A program made the translations under genes and the position numbers. From contig CAVPTA010000007.1 of the NCBI GenBank assembly GCA_963708645.1, positions 186,001 to 250,000 of the forward strand: DNA of 64,000 nt, written 5' to 3'. The notes beneath the pieces were generated by a model. That model was given only the letters and a program-made list of their open reading frames with translations, did no database searches and was not told the origin of the DNA. Origin of the DNA: RYN-133 sp963708645. Its GTDB lineage: Bacteria; Actinomycetota; Actinomycetes; Mycobacteriales; Jatrophihabitantaceae. Position 1 is the stretch's first letter. Each line of letters begins with the position of its first letter. Positions 1 through 10,088 of this stretch are shown here, one piece after another.

Positions 1-376
1 ATCGGTAGTCCGCCGGAGACGGAGGCCGCGGTCGTCGCTGCCCTGGGGGGCCGTCCCGTGACGAACCGGATGGACGAACGGTTGTTCCGACTCGACCTGC
101 TGGATTTGGACCGACTCGACGGGTGCCGCGACTTCGATGGCGGTCGCACATCCGCCGGTCAACGGGGTCTCGCGCATCGGCCCGGTGTACACGCCTCACG
201 AACACCACGGCCGTGGCTACGGGTCAGCCGTCGCCGCTGCCGCGTCACGGGCGATTCCCGACGCGGGCGATGTGGCGTGCCTGTACACCGATCTGGCCAA
301 CCCGACGTCCAACAAGATCTATCAGCAGCTCGGCTATCGTGCTGTCCGCGACCGCACGACCGTGCGTTTCGACTGA
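1..376 (+). pseudogene. GNAT acetyltransferase remnant, internally deleted
   Basis: The C-terminal half of a GNAT N-acetyltransferase is clear in frame 2 from about 104: it carries RIGPVYTP, the acetyl-CoA loop HHGRGYGSA and the family ending LYTDLANPTSNKIYQQLGY. The first ~100 bases, in frame 1, look like the N-terminal part of the same family (VTNRMDERLFRLDLL). Roughly 80-100 residues that should lie between them are missing and the frame changes at about 97-110. A 10-bp direct repeat (CCGACTCGAC at 87-96 and 111-120) flanks the junction, which would fit a repeat-mediated deletion. The gene also runs off the left edge of the window. It is probably non-functional; misassembly is the alternative. 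Confidence 0.7.
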
Positions 377-395
377 GCGTGCGGCCGACCTGCTC

Positions 396-2303
396 TCACT
401 CGCCGTTGAGCCAGCGCTCGAACGCGTCGAACGAGTAAGGCCGTCCCAGGAACGACTCGACCATGGCCGCAGCGTCACGCGAGCCGCCTGGCGCGAGGAT
501 CTCGTCGCGGTAGCGCTGTGCACGGTCTGCGCGCATGAGGTCGTCGCGATCGAACTGTGACAGCAGGTCCTTCGAGATCACCAGGCTCCAGAGGTACGTG
601 TAGTAGCCGGATGTGTATCCCGCGAGGTGGCCGAAGTTCGCGTGCAGGTGCGTGCCTTCGAGGTAGGCGAGCAGGTCGTACTGCGGCTGGATCTCGCGCA
701 CCGCGGCAGTCAGGTCGCGCGGTCGATCGCGATGCAGCAGGTACGACACCGCCGCGTAGTAGGTCTGGGTGCGGATCAGCAGTCCCTTGCCGAAGCGATC
801 GGCAGCGCGCATGCGGTCGACGAGATCGTGCGGGATCGGCACGCCGTCCGCGTCGAGCGCGAACGCGCTCAGCACATCGGGTGTCCACGCCCATTCTTCG
901 AGCAGTTGCGACGGCGCCTCGACGAAGTCCCACTCGGTGGTGACGCCCGAGAACCGCACCCACCGTTGCTGCCCGGCGAGGACGTGATGCAGGACGTGCC
1001 CGAACTCGTGGAACAACGTGATCAGCTCGAAGTGCTCCATGAGTCCGCGCGACAGGTTGCAGACGAGTGCTCCTGCGGGCAATTGCCGACCAGAAACGCC
1101 ACTGGTGATCGGGAACTCCGCAGCATGCTTGAACTTGCCCTCGCGCGGATGCAGATCGAGGTAGATCCGCCCGATCACCGTGCCGCCTCGAAGCACGTCG
1201 TAGGTGTTGACGTCCTCATGCCAGGCCGATACGTCGGTGCGCAGCACGTACTCGATGCCGAACAACCGCCCGGTCGTAGTGAGCAGCCCGTCGCGCACCT
1301 TGTCGAATTCGAAGTAGCGCCGAACCTGCTGCGCGTCGACGTCATAGTTCTCGCGCCGGAGCAGTTCCTCGTAGTAGCGCACATCGGCGCGAGTCATGGG
1401 CGGCGCGTCGGGATGTTCGCTGACCTGACGCGCGCGCAGGAGCGCAAGCTCGCGACGTCCGCTTGCGTCGGCGGCGGCAGCGACGCGGTCGATGAATTCG
1501 AGAATCGCCTTGCCGGCCCCGATCATCTTGTCCTCGACGTCGTAGTCGGGCCAGCTGTCGTAGCCGAGCAACTCGGCACGCTCGGCCCGTAGGTCGAGCA
1601 TTTCGCGGACGAGATCGTCGTTGTCGGGCCAGCCTCGATCGAACATCGCGTTGGTGAGTTCGAGCCGGGCCGCCGCGTCGTTGGCGAAGGTGAGCATCGG
1701 GAGCGCGTCGGGATAGTCGGTCGAGAGCGTCACCAACCCGTTCGCACCGGCAGGGTGCGCCTGGACGTAATCGGCGGGCAGACCGTCGAGCTGTTCAGGA
1801 CGCAGCTGCACCGTGCGGACGTCGTCGCGAATCACCCGTGAGAAGTCCTGCGTGACCTCGACAAGGCGTGCCGCGATCTCACGCAACCGCGCGCGCACCG
1901 CGTCGTCCTGGTCGACACCGCTGCGGCGGAAGTCGCGCAGGATGTGCTCGCGCATCCGGTCGGCCTGCTCGTCGCCCACCGGTGCGCAGGCAGCGATGAC
2001 CTCGAACAGGCCACGGTCGAGCCGGCGATCGGTTTCGATCGCGCTCACCTGCTGGCTCAGCTGCTCGGCCGTCGCGCGGACGCCTGCGTCCGGATGGACC
2101 TCGGCGACGACCGCCGCAATGGAGCTCGCGTTGCCGAGTTCGAGGTCGGTGTCATTCCACAGGTCGAGCACCTCGAGGGTGCTTCTGGGCGTGCCGTCCT
2201 TGAGGGTCGAGCCGAGTTCACCGGCCCGGGCGACGCCCGATTGCACTCGATCGGTCAGCCAGGCGGCCCAGTCGTCGGCCGGCAGGTCCACAGGCGTGCT
2301 CAC
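396..2303 (-). CDS. M3 family zinc metallopeptidase (oligopeptidase)
   Basis: A 635-residue cytoplasmic zinc oligopeptidase of the M3 (thimet oligopeptidase/oligopeptidase A/Dcp) family. The signature HEFGH lies at residues 432-436, and a likely third zinc ligand, Glu462, lies in DFVEAPSQ about 30 residues later, as in the family. Length is normal and there is no signal peptide. These enzymes degrade short peptides released by other proteases. The GTG start at 2303 is supported by a -10 hexamer 7 nt upstream, so the mRNA is probably leaderless. It is transcribed away from the MFS gene, with which it shares a 73-bp promoter region. The exact subfamily and substrate are not evident. Confidence 0.92.
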   Translation of the reverse strand: MSTPVDLPADDWAAWLTDRVQSGVARAGELGSTLKDGTPRSTLEVLDLWNDTDLELGNASSIAAVVAEVHPDAGVRATAEQLSQQVSAIETDRRLDRGLFEVIAACAPVGDEQADRMREHILRDFRRSGVDQDDAVRARLREIAARLVEVTQDFSRVIRDDVRTVQLRPEQLDGLPADYVQAHPAGANGLVTLSTDYPDALPMLTFANDAAARLELTNAMFDRGWPDNDDLVREMLDLRAERAELLGYDSWPDYDVEDKMIGAGKAILEFIDRVAAAADASGRRELALLRARQVSEHPDAPPMTRADVRYYEELLRRENYDVDAQQVRRYFEFDKVRDGLLTTTGRLFGIEYVLRTDVSAWHEDVNTYDVLRGGTVIGRIYLDLHPREGKFKHAAEFPITSGVSGRQLPAGALVCNLSRGLMEHFELITLFHEFGHVLHHVLAGQQRWVRFSGVTTEWDFVEAPSQLLEEWAWTPDVLSAFALDADGVPIPHDLVDRMRAADRFGKGLLIRTQTYYAAVSYLLHRDRPRDLTAAVREIQPQYDLLAYLEGTHLHANFGHLAGYTSGYYTYLWSLVISKDLLSQFDRDDLMRADRAQRYRDEILAPGGSRDAAAMVESFLGRPYSFDAFERWLNGE

Positions 2304-2310
2304 GAGGCCG

Positions 2311-2316
2311 ACAGTA
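2311..2316 (-). promoter_or_regulatory. -10 box of M3 peptidase gene (leaderless)
   Basis: On the minus strand TACTGT is followed by 7 nt and then the GTG start. This places the predicted transcription start at or next to the start codon. No good -35 is seen. Confidence 0.6.
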
Positions 2317-2340
2317 CTGGCAGAGATCTGAAGACAGTGT

Positions 2341-2370
2341 TTGACATCTACAACTCTGAAGGGTTAGTTT
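2341..2370 (+). promoter_or_regulatory. Sigma-70 type promoter of MFS gene (leaderless)
   Basis: A consensus -35 TTGACA (2341-2346), an 18-bp spacer and -10 TAGTTT (2365-2370) are followed by 6 nt and the ATG at 2377. This is the best-formed promoter in the window. The layout predicts a leaderless mRNA. Confidence 0.75.
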
Positions 2371-2376
2371 CGCAAT

Positions 2377-3579
2377 ATGCCCTTCACATCTTCGCGACGG
2401 GACGTCTACCTGGTCGCCGGCGCAAAAGGACTTTCGTGGCTCGGCGACGAAGTCGCGATGGTGGCGCTGATGCTCAGCGCGCAGGCCCACGGGCGGGGTG
2501 CCGGCGCGGTGGCCGCGCTGCTCATCGCGAATGCGCTGCCGCTCGTCCTGCTCTCCGGGCCGGTCGGGCGCCTGGTCGACCGCTTCGACAACCGCGCGCT
2601 GCTGGTGAGCTCAGGGCTCGCCCAGGCCGCCATCTGCACCGCCCTCGCGTTCGCGTCGTCGCAGCTCGAGGTGCTGGCGCTGCTCGTGTTGCTGGGCGCC
2701 GGCCAGGCGATCAACTCGGCAACCTGGACGGCGCTCGTCCCGTCGATCGTGCGTCCGGACGAGCTCGCGGGGGCGATCGGCACAGTCCAGGCGGCGACGA
2801 CGCTTGCGGGCGTCGCCGCTCCCGCTCTCGGCGGGCTGCTCTACGCCGGATTCGGCACCCGCGTGCCGCTTCTGGTCGACGCCGTCTCGTTCCTCGCTGT
2901 CGTCGCGGCGGCGCTGACCATCCGCACCCGGCGCGCGGTGACGAACACGCGCGGCAAGCACGGCGGGCTCGCGATCGTGCGCGGCGACGCCCTGCTCGCA
3001 CCGTTGGTCGGGATGCTCGCGCTCTTCGTCCTGCTCGGTTCGATGGTCAACGTCGTCGACGTCTTCCTGATCCGCGGCACATTGCACGCGAGTGCAACGT
3101 GGTACGGGCTCGCAGGCGCCTGCTACGCGATCGGCGCCTTCGGCGGCGCGGTCGGCAGCGGCAGGTTGCGCAGTGTCCCGATGTTCGCCCGTGGGCTCGT
3201 GGCCGCGTGCGCGACGCTGGCGATCGGGCTCGCCGCGATGGGGTGCGTGCCGTCCGTGGTCTGGCTGCTCCCGATCGGCGTCGTTGCCGGCGCGGCGAAC
3301 GGCGTCCTGAACGTCACGCTCGGCTCGTTGGTCATGGGCCGGACGTCGCCGGATGAGCGCGGACGCGTCGCCGCGCTGATGAGCGGGGTCTCGTCGGGCA
3401 CGCAGCTGGCCGCGTTCGTTGTCGCGGGTGCGCTGACGTCGGCCCTCGACCCCCGTGCGGTGTTCGTGCTGGCCGGCGGATGCGGCCTGCTCGCCCCGCT
3501 GCTGCTCGGCCGACGGGTGCTGCGTGCCGCGCGCGCGCCGCACACGGCAGACTCAGTGGCTATGGAGACTGTCTCGTGA
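2377..3579 (+). CDS. MFS transporter (drug-efflux type)
   Basis: A 400-residue major facilitator protein with about 12 hydrophobic segments spread over its length. The loop GPVGRLVDRFDNRALLV after the second segment matches the MFS G-x-x-x-D-R signature. Closest family in character is the MFS_3/enterobactin-exporter-like group of actinobacterial permeases, so efflux of a small molecule is the likely role; the substrate is unknown. The start follows a strong leaderless promoter. The stop TGA overlaps the GTG of the next gene (GTGA), which implies translational coupling. Confidence 0.88.
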   Translation: MPFTSSRRDVYLVAGAKGLSWLGDEVAMVALMLSAQAHGRGAGAVAALLIANALPLVLLSGPVGRLVDRFDNRALLVSSGLAQAAICTALAFASSQLEVLALLVLLGAGQAINSATWTALVPSIVRPDELAGAIGTVQAATTLAGVAAPALGGLLYAGFGTRVPLLVDAVSFLAVVAAALTIRTRRAVTNTRGKHGGLAIVRGDALLAPLVGMLALFVLLGSMVNVVDVFLIRGTLHASATWYGLAGACYAIGAFGGAVGSGRLRSVPMFARGLVAACATLAIGLAAMGCVPSVVWLLPIGVVAGAANGVLNVTLGSLVMGRTSPDERGRVAALMSGVSSGTQLAAFVVAGALTSALDPRAVFVLAGGCGLLAPLLLGRRVLRAARAPHTADSVAMETVS

Positions 3580-4553
3580 CCCGGTGGGGCCTGATGGCCA
3601 CCGGTGGCATCGCCCGCACGTTCGCCGAAGACCTCGCCCACGTCCTGGACGCGACGCTCGTCGCGGTCGGGTCGCGATCGCAGGAGTCGGCCGACGCATT
3701 CGCCGATGACTTCGACGTGCCGAACCGGCATGCGTCCTACGCCGCACTCGCCGACGACCCGGACGTCGACGCGATCTATGTGTCACCGCCGCACCCGTTC
3801 CACCACGAGGCGACGCTGCTCGCCCTGCGCGGTGGCAAGGCTGTGCTGTGCGAGAAGCCGTTCGCGATGTCGCTTGCCGAGTCGCAGGAGATGGTCGACG
3901 TCGCGCGCTCGTCCGGCACGTTGCTCGTCGAAGCGATGTGGACGCGCTTCCTGCCGACCATGGTGCGCGTGCGCGAGATTCTCGCCGCCGGCACTCTCGG
4001 CGAGATCGTCTACGTCACCGCCGAGCACGGGCAGTGGTTCGCCGAGGACGCCTCGCACCGCCTGTTCGCACCGTCGCTCGGCGGTGGCGCACTGCTGGAC
4101 CTCGGCATCTATCCGGTGTCGTTCGTCCACATGGTTCTCGGCGCACCGGCGCAGATCACTGCGGTGAGTGAGCCTGCGTTCACGGGCGTCGACAAGACCA
4201 CGTCCGCGATCCTGCAGTACGAATCCGGCGCGCACGGCGTGGTCACCACCTCCCTGGCGGCCGCGTCCGACAATCCCGCCGCCATCTACGGCACCGAGGC
4301 GCGGCTCGAACTCGACGGCTGGTTCTACACACCCACGTCGTTCCGGGTCACCGCGCACGACGGCACCGTGCTCGAGTCCTACGAACCGCCGACCGGTGGC
4401 CGCGGGATGGAGCACGAGGCGATCGAGGTCGGCCGGTGCCTGTCCGAAGGACTCACCGAGAGCCCGATCATGCCGCTGGACGACACCCTCGCGATCATGG
4501 CAACCATGGACGCGATCCGCGCCCAGATCGGCCTGGACTACAGCAAGCTCTGA
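3576..4553 (+). CDS. Gfo/Idh/MocA family oxidoreductase
   Basis: A 325-residue NAD(P)-dependent oxidoreductase. The N-terminal Rossmann fold opens with WGLMATGGIARTFAEDL, the family's nucleotide loop. The catalytic motif EKPFAMS follows at about residues 95-101, and the C-terminal GFO_IDH_MocA_C sheet domain is complete. Such enzymes oxidise or reduce sugars, inositols or trans-dihydrodiols; the substrate is not predictable here. The GTG start at 3576 gives a 4-bp overlap with the MFS gene and the correct family N-terminus, and is preferred to longer in-frame starts inside that gene. Confidence 0.9.
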   Translation: MTRWGLMATGGIARTFAEDLAHVLDATLVAVGSRSQESADAFADDFDVPNRHASYAALADDPDVDAIYVSPPHPFHHEATLLALRGGKAVLCEKPFAMSLAESQEMVDVARSSGTLLVEAMWTRFLPTMVRVREILAAGTLGEIVYVTAEHGQWFAEDASHRLFAPSLGGGALLDLGIYPVSFVHMVLGAPAQITAVSEPAFTGVDKTTSAILQYESGAHGVVTTSLAAASDNPAAIYGTEARLELDGWFYTPTSFRVTAHDGTVLESYEPPTGGRGMEHEAIEVGRCLSEGLTESPIMPLDDTLAIMATMDAIRAQIGLDYSKL

Positions 4554-4565
4554 ACGCGAATCAGA

Positions 4566-5849
<1,284 letters not shown>

Positions 5850-5974
5850 GGGCTACTCGTCTCCTCGGACTGGCGGCATCGGTATTGGGCCGTTGGTCAA
5901 CGGCCAGGGCTAAGACGCTACCCGTAAATTGAGCCAAAGTCCGCTGGAAACACGCGGACGATCGGGCAGACAGC

Positions 5975-6610
5975 TCAGTCGTCGACCATCTTGCGGGTGG
6001 TGATGACCTCGTCCACGATCCCGTATTCCTTGGCCTGGTCGGCCGTGAGAATGGTGTCGCGCTCGATGTCCTTCTTGATCTTTTCCTCGGTCTGGCCGGT
6101 GTGTCGCGCCAGGATCGACTCCAACAGCGCGCGCATGCGGACGATCTCGTTGGCCTGGATTTCGAGGTCGGTGACCTGACCCTGACCCTCGCCGGAGGGC
6201 TGGTGGATGAGCACCCGCGAGTTCTGCAGCGCGAAGCGCTTGCCCTTCGTGCCCGCCGCGAGCAGCACCGCGGCGGCCGAGGCAGCCTGGCCCATGCAAT
6301 AGGTCTGCACCTCGGGACGCACGAACTGCAGCGTGTCGTAGATGGCCGTGAGCGCCGTGAACGAGCCGCCCGGTGAGTTGATGTAGAGGAGGATGTCGCG
6401 GTCGGGGTCACTCGACTCGAGCACGATCAGCTGGGCGATGACGTCGTTGGCCACGACGTCGTCGATCGGGGCGCCGAGGAAGATGATGCGCTCTTCGAAC
6501 AGCTTGTTGTACGGATTCGACTCTTTGATCCCGTAGTTGGTGCGCTCGACGAAGGACGGCAGCACGTACCGCGATTGCGGAGCGGTGGCCGGGGTGTACA
6601 GCTGGCTCAT
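5975..6610 (-). CDS. clpP2: ATP-dependent Clp protease proteolytic subunit ClpP2
   Basis: A Clp serine peptidase subunit of 211 residues. The triad is visible: Ser111 in GQAASAAAV, His136 in LIHQPS and Asp186 in the ERD motif. The N-terminus RYVLPSFVERTNYGIKESNP and the GQAASAAAV core resemble mycobacterial ClpP2 rather than ClpP1. In actinobacteria ClpP1 and ClpP2 form a mixed double-ring tetradecamer and both are normally needed. It follows clpP1 after 9 bp and is probably co-transcribed with it. Confidence 0.95.
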   Translation of the reverse strand: MSQLYTPATAPQSRYVLPSFVERTNYGIKESNPYNKLFEERIIFLGAPIDDVVANDVIAQLIVLESSDPDRDILLYINSPGGSFTALTAIYDTLQFVRPEVQTYCMGQAASAAAVLLAAGTKGKRFALQNSRVLIHQPSGEGQGQVTDLEIQANEIVRMRALLESILARHTGQTEEKIKKDIERDTILTADQAKEYGIVDEVITTRKMVDD

Positions 6611-6619
6611 GTATGTCTC

Positions 6620-7258
6620 CTAGGCCGGGGCCGGGCTGGCGCCGTTGGGCACCTGGGTGGTGCGGGTGACGACCTCGTCGACGAAGCCGTACTCGAGCGC
6701 CTGCTCGGCAGTGAACCAGCGGTCGCGCTCCGAGTCGGCCTGCACCTGCTCGAGCGGCTGGCCGGTGTGCTCGCTGATCAGCTTGGCCATCTCGATCTTC
6801 GTGAGCTTGATCTGCTCGGCCTGGATCGCGATGTCTGCTGCCGTACCGCCGATACCGCCGGACGGCTGGTGCATCATGATCCGCGCGTGCGGCAGCGCGT
6901 AACGCTTTCCGCGGGTGCCGGCTGAGAGCAGGAACTGGCCCATGGACGCGGCCAGACCCATCGCGTAGGTCGAGACGTCACAGTCGACGAAGGTCATCGT
7001 GTCGAAGATGGCCATGCCCGCCGTGACCGACCCACCGGGTGAGTTGATGTACAGCGCTATGTCGCGGGTGGGGTCTTCGGCCGCCAGCAACAACAACTGT
7101 GCGCAGATCTGGTTGGCGATCGAGTCGTCGACCACCTGCCCGAGGAAGATGATGCGCTCGCGCAGCAGCCGGTCGTACACGGAGTCGCCGAGCGACATGC
7201 CGCTGTTCGGGCTGCGCATCTCGGATGCGCGCAGCGGGTTGGGGTCGAAGCGACTCAC
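6620..7258 (-). CDS. clpP1: ATP-dependent Clp protease proteolytic subunit ClpP1
   Basis: A Clp peptidase subunit of 212 residues. The catalytic triad is Ser105 (GLAASMGQF), His130 (MMHQPS) and Asp179 (ERD). The first ~20 residues are a variable propeptide-like leader before SVYDRLLRERIIFLG. It begins with GTG. It heads the clpP1-clpP2 pair; a ClgR-type operator lies 87 bp upstream, which suggests induction by proteolytic or envelope stress as in Streptomyces, Corynebacterium and Mycobacterium. Confidence 0.95.
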   Translation of the reverse strand: MSRFDPNPLRASEMRSPNSGMSLGDSVYDRLLRERIIFLGQVVDDSIANQICAQLLLLAAEDPTRDIALYINSPGGSVTAGMAIFDTMTFVDCDVSTYAMGLAASMGQFLLSAGTRGKRYALPHARIMMHQPSGGIGGTAADIAIQAEQIKLTKIEMAKLISEHTGQPLEQVQADSERDRWFTAEQALEYGFVDEVVTRTTQVPNGASPAPA

Positions 7259-7344
7259 GTCACGGACCTTCCTTGACGATGCGGTGGTTGGACTCTTTCG
7301 ACACTAACGAAGCGACCGACGAGGCGAGCGCGGATGGGCCCCTC

Positions 7345-7362
7345 GTTCGCTCACAGCGTTAC
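7345..7362. promoter_or_regulatory. ClgR-type operator upstream of clpP1P2
   Basis: The sequence GTTCGC-TCACA-GCGTTAC contains GTTCGC-N5-GCG. It also fits the published core CGCYNANRGCG for ClgR, the actinobacterial activator of clp operons. It sits in the 106-bp tig-clpP1 gap, 3 bp beyond the tig stop. No clgR gene is in this window. Confidence 0.7.
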
Positions 7363-7364
7363 TG

Positions 7365-8735
7365 CTACTCGATCGGCTCATCCGCGTCATCGACAGCTTC
7401 CGCAGCTTCTGCGTCGGCCAGCGCCGACCGCAGCGCCGACAGATCGACCGAATTGCCGGATGCGTCGGTGATCTTCGCGCTCTCGAGCACCTCGGCGAGC
7501 GCCTTGTTGCGACGCACGTCCGCGTAGACGACCGGGAGATTGCCGGCCTGCATGATCTGTGACGCGAACTCCTGCGGTGCCATGTTGTACCGCGACGCCT
7601 GCCGCACGAGGTACTCGGTCAGCTCGGTGTCACCGACCTGCACCTCGGTCGACTCGGCGATCGCGTCGAGCAGGAACTGTGCGCGGACGGCCTTCTCGGC
7701 ATCGCCGCGAAGCTCTTCGGTGAATTCGTCGCGGGTCTTGCCCTGCGTTTGCAGGTAACGCTCGAACATCGCGTCGTCGTGATTGAGCGCATGGACGATC
7801 TCGTGCTCGCGCTGGTCGACCTCGGCCTTGATCGCCGACTCGGGAACGGGGAACTCGACGGTGGCGAGAAGGTGCTCGACGAGCTTGTCGCGCGCCTGCG
7901 AACCCTGCTCCATCTTCTTGACGTTGCCGAGCCGACCGCGCAGGTCGTCGCGCAGTTCGTCGATCGTGTCGAACTCGCTGGCCAGCTGCGCGAAGTCGTC
8001 GTCGAGGTCGGGCAGCTCCTTCTCCTTGACGGAGTTCACCGTCGCCGAGATCTCTGCCTCGTCACCGGCGCGATCGCCCTGCTCGAGGACCGCGGTGAAG
8101 GTAGCCGTGTCGCCGGCCGACTTGCCGGTGATCGCGTCGTCGAGCCCGTCGATGAGATCACCCGAGCCGACCTCGTAGGACATGCCCTTGGCTGAGCCGG
8201 CCTCGATCTCTTCGCCGTCGATGGACGCGATCAAGTCGATCGACACGTAGTCACCGGCCTGCACGGCGCGGTCGACCCCCTTGAGGCTGCCGAACCGCTC
8301 GCGCAGCGCCGACAACTGCTCGTCGACGTCGGCGTCGGTGACCTCGGCGTCGTCGACACTGACAGCGATCCCCGACAGCTCGGGGAGCGTGATCTCGGGA
8401 CGGACGTCGACCTCGGCCGTGAAGCTCAACGCCTCGTCGTCCTGACGGGTGACCTCGATGTCGGGCTGGCCCAGAGTCTTGAGCTCGTGCTCACGCGCGG
8501 CCTCGACGTAGGTCTGCGGAACGACCTCGTTGAGCGCCTCTTCGAGGACGGCCGCGCGGCCGACGCGCTGGTCGATGATGCGGGCAGGCACCTTGCCGGG
8601 ACGAAAGCCCGGGACGCGGATCTGGGCGCCGATCTTCTTGTAGGCGGCGTCCAGGCTCGGCTTGACCTCCTCGAACGGCACCTCGACGGAGAGCCTCACA
8701 CGGGTCGGGCTCAGGTTCTCGGCGGTGCTCTTCAC
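7365..8735 (-). CDS. tig: Trigger factor (ribosome-associated chaperone)
   Basis: A 456-residue ribosome-bound chaperone and peptidyl-prolyl isomerase. The ribosome-docking signature GFRPGKVP falls at residues 43-50, where it is found in the family. It is followed by the FKBP-type domain (about 150-240) and the helical C-terminal chaperone arms, ending in an acidic tail. The GTG start at 8735 gives the standard N-terminus (VKSTAENLSPTRVRL) and has an AAGGAG ribosome site 10 nt upstream; a longer in-frame extension to 8843 lacks family similarity. tig next to clpP is the usual bacterial arrangement. Confidence 0.95.
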   Translation of the reverse strand: MKSTAENLSPTRVRLSVEVPFEEVKPSLDAAYKKIGAQIRVPGFRPGKVPARIIDQRVGRAAVLEEALNEVVPQTYVEAAREHELKTLGQPDIEVTRQDDEALSFTAEVDVRPEITLPELSGIAVSVDDAEVTDADVDEQLSALRERFGSLKGVDRAVQAGDYVSIDLIASIDGEEIEAGSAKGMSYEVGSGDLIDGLDDAITGKSAGDTATFTAVLEQGDRAGDEAEISATVNSVKEKELPDLDDDFAQLASEFDTIDELRDDLRGRLGNVKKMEQGSQARDKLVEHLLATVEFPVPESAIKAEVDQREHEIVHALNHDDAMFERYLQTQGKTRDEFTEELRGDAEKAVRAQFLLDAIAESTEVQVGDTELTEYLVRQASRYNMAPQEFASQIMQAGNLPVVYADVRRNKALAEVLESAKITDASGNSVDLSALRSALADAEAAEAVDDADEPIE

Positions 8736-8922
8736 GCTGGTGGTGCTCCTTCGGTACGGATCGATGCACGTGCTGGGGTCGAAAGGTCTCGCAGGCGGCG
8801 CGACGGGCCGCTCGCGCACTCCGTGGCGAGGCGCGACAGACATTCGAGTCTATCGAGTCCGCTCGCGTCGTCAGGACACCGTCCGCCGCCGGTACCGGTA
8901 GCCCCTCGCGCGTTGGCCGCAG

Positions 8923-8941
8923 GTTGGTTAGCCTCACCTAA
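8923..8941. promoter_or_regulatory. IdeR/DtxR-type iron box
   Basis: GTTGGTTAGCCTCACCTAA matches 16 of 19 positions of the IdeR/DtxR consensus TTAGGTTAGCCTAACCTAA. It ends 25 bp before the multicopper oxidase ATG. It overlaps the likely -10 (TAGCCT 8929-8934 or TAAGTT 8939-8944), as expected for iron-dependent repression. Confidence 0.75.
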
Positions 8942-8966
8942 GTTTCGCAGTGAGGGAGGGCGACGC

Positions 8967-10034
8967 ATGGCTGTGTCACGTCGGGTGATGCTCAGTGGAT
9001 TCGCGAGCGGAGTGGCGGCCGTCGGGGCCGGGGCGCTCATGCCGTCCGGGCCGGCGCAAGGCAGTCCGACCGGCGGACGGCTGCGCGAGTACTGGCTGCA
9101 GATCGATCACGTGCGCCACGACCTCGCACCGCATAAGTACGACCCGATGATGGGTGCCAAGATCACCGAGCCGACGAAGATCGACGCGCTTGTCTACCGC
9201 GCGTACACCCCGCATTGGGGACGCCCCTTGCCCGGCTCTGCGGCGCTCGGGCCGAACACGGGATTCCCGGGTCCGGTGCTCCGCGCACACGTCGGCGATC
9301 ACTTGCGGGTGCACGTGCGCAACAACGACACCTACTACCAGGTGCCGCACTCGGTGCACCCGCACGGCGTGCGCTACACCCCGGCGATGTCGGGCTCATG
9401 GACGGCGCGAAACCCGCAGCGTGGCAGCGCGATCCCGGTCGGCAAGAGCTTCACCTATGAATGGGACGCCGTCGCGTCATCGGTCGGCACGTGGCCCTAT
9501 CACGATCACTCGGTGCCGTTCCATGCCGGTGGCCCGGGAACGAGCAAGGTGCGCGACACCCGGATGCACATGGCTCCCGTCACCGAGGGCAGCGAGAAGT
9601 CGATGGAGGTCGCGGCCGAACTCGGCCTGATGGGCCACATCATCGTCGAGGAGCCCGGTGCGAAGCGTCCCGACCGCGAGATCTACCTCGTGTTCCACGA
9701 CATGTACGCCGAGGACGTCGCCGGGCTGACCGGCGACGTCGACTGCTTCAACGGCCACGCGTTCCTGGGCAACACCCCGACCTTCCGCGCAAAGGTCGGC
9801 GACCACGTCCGGTGGCACATCATTGCCCTGGGATCCGAGTTCCACGTGTTCCACCTTCACGGGCACCGGTGGCGCGATCCGTCCGGGCGCTGGATCGACA
9901 GCCAGATCCTCGGGCCGTCCACGAGCATCGTCGTCGACTACGTCGAGGACATCCCAGGAGACTGGCTCTACCACTGCCATGTCGTCGAGCACATGGAAGG
10001 CGGCATGTTCGGCGGCTACATCGTCACGACGTAG
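8967..10034 (+). CDS. Secreted multicopper oxidase, Tat-type leader
   Basis: A 355-residue exported copper oxidase. The N-terminus SRRVMLSGFASGVAAVGAGAL is a short Arg-Arg leader with a hydrophobic stretch, probably Tat, ending near residue 32. Two cupredoxin domains carry the four copper-binding clusters: HPHGV, YHDHS, HVFHLHGH and HCHVVEHMEGGM, so type 1, 2 and 3 sites are complete. Length fits a two-domain laccase or a compact bilirubin/ferroxidase-like enzyme. The ATG at 8967 has a GGGAGG ribosome site. The iron box upstream suggests a role in iron or copper handling, for example as a ferroxidase; this is inference. Confidence 0.88.
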   Translation: MAVSRRVMLSGFASGVAAVGAGALMPSGPAQGSPTGGRLREYWLQIDHVRHDLAPHKYDPMMGAKITEPTKIDALVYRAYTPHWGRPLPGSAALGPNTGFPGPVLRAHVGDHLRVHVRNNDTYYQVPHSVHPHGVRYTPAMSGSWTARNPQRGSAIPVGKSFTYEWDAVASSVGTWPYHDHSVPFHAGGPGTSKVRDTRMHMAPVTEGSEKSMEVAAELGLMGHIIVEEPGAKRPDREIYLVFHDMYAEDVAGLTGDVDCFNGHAFLGNTPTFRAKVGDHVRWHIIALGSEFHVFHLHGHRWRDPSGRWIDSQILGPSTSIVVDYVEDIPGDWLYHCHVVEHMEGGMFGGYIVTT

Positions 10035-10088
10035 AACCTCGCTCCTGGAAGCGCCGTACCGCTGGACGCACGCTCAGCACGTGCTTGG

